Below are positions 38,217 through 46,063 of a stretch of DNA of 64,000 nucleotides, piece after piece (the stretch's first letter is position 1; every line of letters starts with the position of its first letter). The position numbers and the translations under genes were made by a program. The notes under the pieces are model-generated. The model ran no database searches, was not told the origin of the DNA, and worked only from the letters and a program-made list of their open reading frames with translations. Source of the stretch: Roseiarcus sp963822215 (GTDB lineage Bacteria; Pseudomonadota; Alphaproteobacteria; Rhizobiales; Beijerinckiaceae); NCBI GenBank assembly GCA_963822215.1, contig CAWGGX010000013.1:1-64000 (forward strand). The letters are read 5' to 3'.

Positions 38217-38526
38217 TTTCGTGCCCTGACATGGATCGGTGATCAGGCGCCCTTGGGGTGCGGGGCCGTCACAATCGATCTACTCCCGAGAACAATTTTG
38301 GTAACTATATCATTGGACATCCTCCGGATGAAGGTGCAACCAAGAGCGAGACCGCCGCTGTCGATGGTTGTCCGCCACGACGAGCACCGGCCGGCCGGCC
38401 GGTAAGTTTCCAAGCCGTTTTGCAAGACGAGGCTCGCTTCGAAAGAAGCGATGCTGATTTGATCAGCACGACATCGGGCGAATGCGGGCCCATGACTCGA
38501 ACCTACTCCAGCGCCGATCCTCAATC
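38217..38526. other. Spacer upstream of peptidase gene
   Basis: 310 bases between the peptidase start and the mini-element. No gene or RNA is convincing. AACAATTTTGGTAACTATATCATTGG around 38290-38320 is AT-rich and may hold the peptidase promoter. Confidence 0.4.
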
Positions 38527-38790
38527 CGTGCCTGTCCGGTTAACGCCCACACCCACCAGGGCTGGTGATGGTTATCAAACCGGCCATGGAAATCCGCCAG
38601 AGCGACGATCTGGGTTTCCCCAGTCAGTCCCAGAGTTTCATGAGCTTTTTCCGTATGACGCGGCATATGCTGCCTATCTTGATCGCGCGCGTTGGCCTGT
38701 CGGCTTTGTCTGGCCATATTGCGGCCAGATCGCTCTGCACGTGGACGCATCCTACATCTAGGGGCTGTGGGCGTTAACCGGATAGGCACG
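38527..38790 (+). mobile_element. IS1595-type mini-element with transposase N-terminal fragment
   Basis: The inverted ends are CGTGCCTGTCCGGTTAACGC at 38527 and GCGTTAACCGGATAGGCACG ending at 38790, identical but for one base. Inside, on the plus strand, FPQSVPEFHELFPYDAAYAAYLDRARWPVGFVWPYCGQ matches the N-terminus of IS1595-family transposases: the EFxExFPxDxAxxAYL...RWPxGFVCPxCG zinc ribbon, here with the first cysteine changed to tryptophan. The frame stops at 38761. The element is 264 bp, a deletion derivative that would need a transposase supplied elsewhere. A matching solo end is at 1758. Confidence 0.78.
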
Positions 38791-38792
38791 CC

Positions 38793-40206
38793 TCAATCTT
38801 CGGATACAACTGTGATTCGACCCTCGCGGATCGCCTTGACGAAGGCGCGGTAGTCGCGAAGGTTCTGGTCGGCGTACTCGACCGCGAACTCGCATACGGC
38901 GTCGTCGAACGTCCTATTGGAGCCCATGTAGCCCGCAATCTTCGCGGCGTCGCCGGATCTGGCATGCGCCCGGGCAAGCGCCCAGCCGCAAAGCTTGCCG
39001 TATTCCCGCAACATGGTCACGTCCCAGTCGTCCGGCACGGCCGAGATCTTGGCGTCGCGAAGCTGGCGGAAGTAGTAGTCGCGGCCATTCAGTCCGCGCG
39101 TCCAGCCGAGGAAAATGTCGCTTGCCGACTGCATGAGGCGCTGGCCCGCCACGACCCGCTCGCCGTGGTTCTTGTGCAGGGACTTGCCGGCGTAAGGCTC
39201 GAGAACCGATTTCCGCGCCTCCTTGACTTGCAGGAAAATCGGATCGTCGTCGGCCGCCATGAACAGTCCGAGGGCGCAGAACGTGCCGACACTGCCCACG
39301 CCGACGGCCTTGATCGCGAAGTCGAACAGATGGAAGCGGTCAAACAGCGTCCGGACGTGCTCGGGCAAGGACTTCCGATAGCGTTCGAGCGGCTCGGCGT
39401 ATCCCGACTTGACGCCCGGGGCCTGCTCCTCGGTCGGGTGGAAGATCAGCGGCGGCTCGTCCTTGATCCTTGGCGCGGAGCCCAAATGCTCGACCAGCTT
39501 CGGAAACAGGCTTTCGGGGAGGCTTTTCCGGCGGGCCTGCTCGAACTCTTTGCCTGACGCGCTCAACCTCGCCCCCGGTCGGCAGGACCTTGAGGACGCG
39601 GTCGAGGTCGATGCGGTCGTACCAGACCTCCAGGGCGCGCATCGAGGCGTAGTCGATCATGCGTTCACGGTAGGAGCATACGGACTTTGTCGCCGCCTTC
39701 GCCGCCTCGCTGTCGGGCAGGCCGAGATGCTGGGCGGCGATGACGATGCTGGCCGTGAGCCGCTTGACGTCCCACTCCCAGGGACCCGGCAGCGTCTCGT
39801 CGAAATCGTTGATGTCGAAGAAGATGTTGCGCTCCGGCGTGGCGAAGCCGCCGAAGTTCATCAGGTGAGCGTCGCCGCAGGCCTGCACGCGAAGTCCGGA
39901 CGTCGGGGTCGACGCCAGGTCGGCCGCCATGACCGCGGCCGAGCCGCGATAGAAGGCGAAAGGCGATTGCGACATGCGCCCGAAGCGGATCGGGATCAGC
40001 TCCGGGATTCGACCCTCGTTGAACTCGTGCAGAAGCTCGATCGGATCGCGGCGATCCTTGGGCGGCTTCCAGCCGCCATGGGCCACACGCGGCGTGGCGT
40101 CGCGCAACGCCTTCCCCTCAGCCCGCCGTTCGTCCGCGGATATGTAACCGCCAGGGGAACCCGCGCCGGCGTTTGTCGCCGCAGGCCGCGCGTTCATCTT
40201 GAGCAT
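38793..40206 (-). CDS. DUF2252 family protein (frameshifted)
   Basis: The N-terminal part (40206-39570) has LLHEFNEGRIPELIPIRFGRMSQSPFAFYRGSAAVMAADLA, CGDAHLMNFGGF and FDINDFDETLPGPWEWDVKRLTAS, the DUF2252 kinase-like core, with likely metal and phosphate binding residues. The rest (39566-38793) continues KEFEQARRKSLPESLFPKL, ALGLFMAADDDPIFLQVKEARKSVLEPY and GWALARAHARSGDAAKIAGYMG in another frame. An extra G in a run of five near 39570-39575 would account for the break. The start ATG 40206 has GAGGAGCGCAACC upstream. Function unknown. It lies downstream of DUF3141, on the same strand. Confidence 0.8.
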
Positions 40207-40276
40207 GGTTGCGCTCCTCATCCGCCATGATTCCGATGCCGACACCCGCCGCGGCGATCAAGGCGCCGAGACGACA

Positions 40277-42455
40277 TCATCGCTTGTCTCCACCTCGGCG
40301 CTTTGGCCGCTTCGGGCTGAACAGGTTCTCGAACTCGTGCCAAGCGGCGCTCGCCCTCCGGGCCCAATGCGCCAACCGCGCCGACGATTTGGCGCAGCGC
40401 ATCGAGCCCGGCGGCGATTTGTGCCTCGTCCTCGGTCTGCAGAAGTTTCGGCAAGGCGGCGATCGCGCGCTCCTCGTCCAGCGCCACGAGCGGGAGTTGC
40501 TCATTCAGCATTTCCCGGAATTGCCGGACGCTCAATCGCTCGTTCGACTTCCGCGTCTCGCGGATGTCTTTCAGCGTCCGGTAGCCCCGCTCGTCGAAGC
40601 CGCCTTCGGGTCTTCGCACATAGATCAGCGCACGTAGCAACGCCTCCTCGACGCCGCCTTCCTCGAATTTATGGTCGAGGGCGACCCGCAGTTCTGCCTG
40701 CGTGGCCTCCCGCACGAGATCGCGCTCGATGTGATGCGGAGTCTGATCGCCCGGGGAGCCGAGCCCGACCACCGACTGCAAGAGCGGCGAGCCGTAGCTC
40801 GTGAGAAAGAATGACTCGGTCATGGCGTCGCGGATTTTACCCCCGCTCTCGAGGGCGGAGGTGATCAAGGACGAGGCTTCCTTCTCCACCGCGAGCAACG
40901 GATTGTCGGCGTCGACCGGCTTCCGGTTGGCGCGAACCTGCTCGGCTATCGGCTTGATCGCCGACATGAACGGGTTCCGGTCGGAGAAGAGCTCGAAGCG
41001 CAGACGGTTCGGGTGCATCGCGCGCATCGCCTCGGCCATCGGCTCCGTGACCGCGGCCCGAACAAAGGGTTCCACGAACGTGCGATAGAGGCCGAGATTG
41101 ATCTCGGACAAGCGAGCGACTGTCGCAAACCGCTTCTCGTCCTCGGGGCTGTTGACGCCGAAGGCGCGGATGTCGTCGAGCGTTCGCGGCTCGAGGCGGA
41201 AGAGATACTTGCCGTCGACGAGGTCGCGGTTCGCCGTGTCCTCGCCAACCTCGCTGATGACGGCCTCATAGAGGCCGGGCGGCGTCGCCTCGATCATCTC
41301 CATGCAGGAGACGAACTCGCTATGCTCCTTGGTCGCGACCTTGCCCGAGACGAAGATGCCGAGGTGCCCGATCGACTGGTGCAGCGAATAGACGATCGTC
41401 TGACCGTTGGCGACGATCTCGCCGACGTCGTTATAGAGGTCGAGAATCCAGTCCAGCGCCTGCTGCGGCGGGGTGATGTCGTCGCCCCAGGAGCAGAAGC
41501 AGACGATCGGCGACTTGATGTTGCGCAGATCGATTCGGACACCATGGGACGTGCGGATCTCCCCGGCGGACAGCTTGTTGCCGACGAACAGGTTGTCAGC
41601 GATCCACTGCATCTCTCCCGCGTTCAACAGCACCGGGCTGCCCCACCAGGTTTCGAATTCGAGGAAGCGCTCCGTCTCCGAATCGACCTTGGAGTAAACG
41701 TTGTAGGGCTTCGTCCAGTACGTGTTGGCCGGGTTCAAGGACTCAAAATTGGCGACGAGGCTCGCCCCGTCGAAGGTCCCTGCTCCCAAGTCGCCGGCGA
41801 GCGCTGTAAGCCACGTGCCGCCGTTCGTACCGCCGAGATAGCGCATGGGGTTCTTGCCGCGAACCCCGGCCCAGTAGGAGAGCGGCGCGCCGGCCAGCAT
41901 GATCACGCCGACCAGTTCCGGCCGGATCGCGGTCGTCATCATCATCTGCCAGCCGGCTTGACAATTAGCGATGACGATAGGCTTGCCCTCGGCCTCGGGG
42001 TGCCGCTTCGCGACCTCTTCCAGAAAGATCGCCTCGGCGCGACAGACGTCTTCGATCGTCTGCCCCGCAACCGGCTTCGGCAGGAAGCCGACGAAGTAGA
42101 CCGCGTGACTAGCGCGCAACGCCACGCCGATTTCGCCCTCGGGCTTCATACCCCCGATCCCGGGACCGTGGCCGGCGCGCGGGTCGACGACGACGATCGG
42201 CGGCTTCGCCGGATCGATCGTCACGTCCGCCGGCGGGACGATGCGAACGAGCAGGTAATTGACCGGCCGCTCCAGCGTCCGGCCGTCGAGCACGAGCTCG
42301 GTCTGGAAGGTCAAGACGTGCGGGACCTCCTTCGCCGCCTGTGCGACCGCGATGTTGCCCCGCTCGTTCAGCGTCTCCAGAACCAGCACGCCGCGTTGCC
42401 AGGCGTCGGTCCAATATCGCGCGGTTGCGCCGAAGAGACTCGAATCTTGGGCCAT
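40277..42455 (-). CDS. DUF3141 protein, PHA-synthase-like alpha/beta hydrolase (C-terminal frameshift)
   Basis: About 725 residues. The alpha/beta hydrolase region has VVVDPRAGHGPGIGGMKPEGEIG, VIANCQAGWQMMM (nucleophile elbow with cysteine, as in PHA synthases), CSWGDDITPPQQALDW and LHQSIGHLGIFV. This matches DUF3141 proteins often annotated as polyhydroxybutyrate synthase-like. The frame ends with an unusual tail (REPVQPEAAKAPRWRQAM, to 40218); dropping one base near 40345 gives RLARFENLFSPKRPKRRGGDKR and a stop at 40277, which is more natural. ATG 42455. Divergent from DUF502 across a FixK-type box. Confidence 0.82.
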
Positions 42456-42560
42456 AAATCGTCCTCCCGACGGACGCCTCCCTACGGAGCATTCCGTTCC
42501 CCCGGTCGTCATTGGGCCGGGCGCTGCAAGTATTCATACCGCGAACGGAACGCAGGCCTG

Positions 42561-42574
42561 TTGATATCGATCAA
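42561..42574. promoter_or_regulatory. FNR/FixK-type binding site
   Basis: TTGATATCGATCAA is a perfect match to the consensus TTGAT-N4-ATCAA and is itself a perfect palindrome. It sits in the 187-base divergent spacer, about 106 bases from the DUF3141 start and 69 from the DUF502 start. Family knowledge says FNR/FixK proteins activate at sites near -41.5; the target gene cannot be decided from sequence. Confidence 0.8.
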
Positions 42575-42642
42575 ACTTTAACGCAGTTCAGGGGCCTCGC
42601 AATGGCTCTGGGTGTGAAAGCACGGACTCGATAGGAGGACTT

Positions 42643-43251
42643 ATGCAGCCGATCTCACGTTTTGTCGGGACGACGATCCTTGGCGGCGTCCTCTTTCTGA
42701 CGCCAATCGTCGTGCTCGGTTTCGTCCTGAGCAAGGCGTTCGATGTCCTGCGCCGTGGGCTGAAGCCCTTGACGGCGCTCATACCGGACGCCCTCGGCTC
42801 CGGACCGACCATGACGACGATGCTGACGATCCTCCTGCTCGGACTGGCGTGCCTCCTGGCAGGGCTCGTCGCTGAGACGCTTCTCGCGCAGAAGATCGTG
42901 AGCGCTTTGGAAGCGACCGTTCTTTCGAAGCTGCCGGGCTATGAGTATCTGAAGGAGGCGGGAACGAGCGTTCTGGGCCTCAGCGAGTCCACGGAGCATC
43001 CGGTCGTGCTCGCCGATCTCGGCGGCGCCTGGCGGATCGGGGTGCAGACAGAGTTCATCGGCGGCGGCTTCGTCGCGGTGTTCATCCCCAACTCCCCAAA
43101 CCCGATGTCGGGATCGGTCTTTTTCGTCCCGGTGGACCGCGTCCGCCCGGCCAACGTGCCGCTCGCCACGGCGATCGCCTGCCTGAGGCGGTGCGGAATC
43201 GGCGCGGGAGCGTTGATGGACGAACGGCCCGCAGGGGCTCCACCGACGTGA
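42643..43251 (+). CDS. DUF502 membrane protein, copy 2
   Basis: A 202-residue paralogue of 33753-34352. Two N-terminal helices (about 10-30 and 58-78), then LEATVLSKLPGYEYLKEAGTSVLGL, WRIGVQTEFIGGGFVAVFIPNSPNPMSGSVFFVPVDRV and CLRRCGIGAGAL. ATG 42643 follows AGGAGGACTT. It lies immediately downstream of the FixK-type box, the likely cause of oxygen-responsive expression. Confidence 0.88.
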   Translation: MQPISRFVGTTILGGVLFLTPIVVLGFVLSKAFDVLRRGLKPLTALIPDALGSGPTMTTMLTILLLGLACLLAGLVAETLLAQKIVSALEATVLSKLPGYEYLKEAGTSVLGLSESTEHPVVLADLGGAWRIGVQTEFIGGGFVAVFIPNSPNPMSGSVFFVPVDRVRPANVPLATAIACLRRCGIGAGALMDERPAGAPPT

Positions 43252-43277
43252 CGCCCCAGATCCGGAACCGCCCGCGG

Positions 43278-43544
43278 CTAGTAATATCGTGGTCCCATGA
43301 ACGTATTGTGGATCGCGGTCGGCTGATTGTATCGGTGTCGGGTGTAGCTGTAGGCAGGATGGCGGCGCTCAGGGCGCCCGTGCGGATAAAGCGTCAGCTG
43401 ATGCGGATGCATGGGGACTTTGTGGCTCGCCGAACTCTTCGGCTTGACGCCGGATTGCTTCGCGGTCTGGGCCTCCGCCGGCAGGGATGCGAACAAAAGC
43501 GCCCACACCGCAGCCACGCTCAGCAGCATTGCAAACAACTTCAT
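43278..43544 (-). CDS. Small secreted protein, His/Tyr-rich tail
   Basis: An 88-residue protein with signal peptide MKLFAMLLSVAAVWALLFASLPAEA. The mature part, KQSGVKPKSSASHKVPMHPHQLTLYPHGRPERRHPAYSYTRHRYNQP, is rich in histidine, tyrosine and arginine. No family recognised. ATG 43544 has AACAGG upstream. It converges with DUF502. Confidence 0.6.
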   Translation of the reverse strand: MKLFAMLLSVAAVWALLFASLPAEAQTAKQSGVKPKSSASHKVPMHPHQLTLYPHGRPERRHPAYSYTRHRYNQPTAIHNTFMGPRYY

Positions 43545-43619
43545 CCTGTTCTCACCTGTCTGCTCGGCTGACCGCCACGATCGCCCGTCAGGGGCCGCTA
43601 CGGACCCGAACCGCCAAAC

Positions 43620-43830
43620 GAGTTTCATGATCAATGTCCTGCGCAACAGCGTAGAGCGCAGCCTTCGGTCGCGCCGAGGCCCCAGCGCCACCTCGATCTT
43701 CCGGCGGCCTTTACTAGGCATGCGCGAGAACCCTGTAAAGGACGCGCACGGGAGCGCTTCGATCGCAACAACGCCGGAAAGGCTAAAAAACCAACTCGAC
43801 GAGAACGAACCAGCGCTCCCGGTTAAGTTT
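43620..43830 (+). pseudogene. Degenerate copy of hlyD-ppk2 divergent promoter and ppk2 start
   Basis: The stretch copies about 27105-27310 with scattered changes. Shared blocks include CGCAGCCTTCGGTCG, GCCGAGGCCCCAG, CTTTACTAGGCA, TGTAAAGGACGC and GGAAAAGGCTAAAAA-like sequence. The ppk2 start codon region CTTCGATGGCGACAACC is here CTTCGATCGCAACAACG, so the ATG is lost. After about 25 codon-equivalents the similarity ends. On the other side it reaches the hlyD start region (TTTCATGAT). Confidence 0.75.
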
Positions 43831-43933
43831 CAGCTTCGCAACTCATTCCAATGGAAAAAGGCGGCCGGCCTGGCGCCCATGCCAAGGGACCTGGAAAACA
43901 ACGACTGACGTCCCTAGGGGTTGCTGCGTTCTT

Positions 43934-44879
43934 TCAAGCCGAGAAGCGGTCCGCTCGGCCAAGCGCGCCGACGCGCGAAGATTGTTTCGAAGTCTGAGGC
44001 CATGAGGGCGCGGCGCTCGACGTGACGAGGACCTCGACTGACATGCTCTCGAGAGCGTCGCTGCTTCCGGCATAGGCGCCCGACACCGGCGCCGTCTGCC
44101 GGATGTCGCGCGCGACTGCGACGGGAATGAGAATTCGCGCCCCCGACGCTGCGGTTCGTCGGATCGAAGCTGATCCACCCGGCGCCTGACACGAAGACTT
44201 CGCCCCAGGCGTGCGTCGATCCGGCGTCCGTCGATCCCTGAAGCATCTGATCGGGGTTGAAAAGGTAGCCCGAGACCAGCCTTGCGCCGAAGCCCAGTGA
44301 CCGCGCCGCTTCAGCGAAAAGGACCGCGAAATCCCGGCAGGAGCCCCAACCACGGTCGAGCGTCTCGGTCGGCGACTGCGTTCCTTCGTCCTCGCGGCTC
44401 TGATAGCGGATCGCCGCCGACACGCCGGCGCTGAGGTCCTTGAGCAGCGCAAGCGTATCGGTCTGATCGCCGCGGACGAACGCCCGCGCCCAAGTCCCCA
44501 GGCGTCCGACCGGATCCGGATATTGCTGTCGGGTCAGCGCGCCAAGGTCCGTCCATTCGTCGTCCGAATAGCGAAAAGGATAGACGATCGCAGAGGCGGC
44601 GATGTTGAAGATCGGCCACGCCGTCGCCTCGAGGCGAAGCTCCACCACGCTGTCGATGATGAGACTGTCGCTCGCCCCCTGAAACACTGCGGTGGCGACG
44701 GCGTTGCCGAAGACGTCGTGCGCCCATGTGACCTGCGCGGTCGGCGACACCGTCACCACACAGGAGATCACTTGCAGATCGCGGCTCTCGCGTGGGCAGA
44801 GCATCAGCCGATGCGGCCACAGATCCACCAATCGTCGATATCGGTAAGCTGTCCGATGATGGACCGTGAGTGGAACCAT
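43934..44879 (-). CDS. Transglutaminase-like protein, copy 2 (frameshifted)
   Basis: Starts MVPLTVHHRTAYRYRRLVDLWPHRLMLCPRE at ATG 44879. The core has C in RGWGSCRDFAVLFAEAAR, H in STHAWGEVFVSG and D in SFDPTNRSVGGAN. The frame breaks at about 44135: removing one T from AATTCTC gives NLIPVAVARDIRQTAPVSGAYAGSSDALESMSVEV and a stop at 43934. It is related to the gene at 34507-35412 but has a different N-terminal half. Total about 315 residues. It lies next to DUF502 copy 2, as copy 1 does. Confidence 0.83.
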
Positions 44880-45216
44880 CTGCCGGTCCTCCTGCGCATC
44901 GCATTCGTGTGGTCGCTGGGCCTCAGGGTCGAAATCGGAATTCAAAAAGGCACCCGAGCTTGCCGCATTCGCCACCGACGAGGGCGACCCGGGCAGGTGA
45001 CAGATAGTGCAGAACTTCAGGAATATTAGACGCCGGACTGAGCTCAGCTTCGCATATCGCGTCAGGAAAGTCGCTCGAATTACCAACCCCAACTCCTTTT
45101 CCGCCCTTATCCGCCGGAAATTCGTCCCTATATAACGATCGTAGATTGCCGGAATTGTGCGGAGCGAGGCTCGCCAATTCCGAGACCGGCGCCGCATGCC
45201 GCCAAAAGGAGATGAA
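44880..45216. other. Divergent spacer
   Basis: 337 bases between the transglutaminase and the small basic protein gene. The plus-strand part includes TATATAACGATCG near 45129-45141 and TTTTCC stretches, compatible with promoters in both directions. No gene or RNA recognised. Confidence 0.4.
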
Positions 45217-45351
45217 ATGGCCAAGGAGAAACGGCGCGGCAACCGCGAAATACGGAAGCCCAAAGTCGCGAAGTCGGCAGCCGCCGCGCCGGTCTCGCCC
45301 TTCGCCCCGAAAGCTCCGTCGGCTGCAGCGGCCCCGCCGAAGCGGAAGTAA
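45217..45351 (+). CDS. Small Lys/Ala-rich protein
   Basis: A 44-residue basic peptide MAKEKRRGNREIRKPKVAKSAAAAP... ending PPKRK. An excellent AAAAGGAGATGAA precedes the ATG, which supports expression despite the size. Short proteins of this kind occur in Rhizobiales; no function known. It is the first of three closely spaced genes. Confidence 0.65.
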   Translation: MAKEKRRGNREIRKPKVAKSAAAAPVSPFAPKAPSAAAAPPKRK

Positions 45352-45360
45352 GGCCCGGCG

Positions 45361-45624
45361 ATGACGACGCGAAGCCGCGAGACGACGGCGACATTCTCCA
45401 GCGCGTTCGCTTTGTCGGACGTGGATCGCTCGTTGCCGGCAGGGACCTATCGCGTCGTCGTCGACGAGGAGGACATACCCGGTCTCTCGTTCCTCGCCTT
45501 CAGGCGCACCGCAACGATGCTCCATCTGCCAGCCTTGTCGGCGACGGGCGGCGTTAACGAGATGTTTCTGGTCAATCCGGACGAATTTGCAGCGGCCCTA
45601 GAGGCCGACCGCGGCGCCGCGTGA
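45361..45624 (+). CDS. Hypothetical protein
   Basis: An 87-residue soluble protein, MTTRSRETTATFSSAFALSDVDRSLPAGTYRVVVDEEDIPGLSFLAFRRTATMLHLP..., with a beta-rich core and an acidic C-terminus. Unnamed. It starts nine bases after the preceding stop, and its stop overlaps the following GTG start. Confidence 0.65.
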   Translation: MTTRSRETTATFSSAFALSDVDRSLPAGTYRVVVDEEDIPGLSFLAFRRTATMLHLPALSATGGVNEMFLVNPDEFAAALEADRGAA

Positions 45625-46016
45625 GACGCCCCTCCACGCAAGCGACTGCGATCGTCGGATACCTCGGTCGACTTGCTGGCGCCGGCAGTGTGAAGATCGG
45701 CGGTCAGACGGTCGCCCGCGCTGCTTACGATTTTGATGGCTTTGCGACGCCGCATGGAGGCGTGACGGGCTCCGGCGAGCTCAGGCTCACGGCTTCCGAC
45801 CTTGAAGCCGTGTTTGGCAAGCCCGGAGTTCAACTCCTTACCGACGACGGCCGCCTGCTCGACTTGAGGTTTTCTGAAAAGGAACTCCCCCCCGGGACCG
45901 AGGCGGCCCATGTCGACGTGAGCGGCGACTTGCCGCATTCGCCAGCGGAGTGGCGCGCCGGATCGGCGGAGAAGTCGATTCGATCGGGGCAAGACCCCGA
46001 CCCCACCTCGAGCTAA
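45621..46016 (+). CDS. Hypothetical protein
   Basis: A 131-residue protein starting at GTG 45621 (GTGAGACGC), overlapping the previous stop codon. YDFDGFATPHGGVTGSGELRLTASDLEAVFGKPGVQLLTDDGRLLDLRFSE suggests a beta-rich fold. The last 30 residues are polar and low-complexity. Unnamed. It converges with the cyclic glucan synthase. Confidence 0.6.
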   Translation: MRRPSTQATAIVGYLGRLAGAGSVKIGGQTVARAAYDFDGFATPHGGVTGSGELRLTASDLEAVFGKPGVQLLTDDGRLLDLRFSEKELPPGTEAAHVDVSGDLPHSPAEWRAGSAEKSIRSGQDPDPTSS

Positions 46017-46063
46017 CCGCGGGCGTCCACAGCCGCTGTCTCGACAAGGCAGCCGATCCGCAC

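Noticed and set aside
40207..40276. Longer C-terminal tail of DUF3141 to 40218
   Set aside because: The tail REPVQPEAAKAPRWRQAM... is out of keeping with the family; the alternative frame ending at 40277 reads naturally. Retained as a frameshift rather than a new domain.
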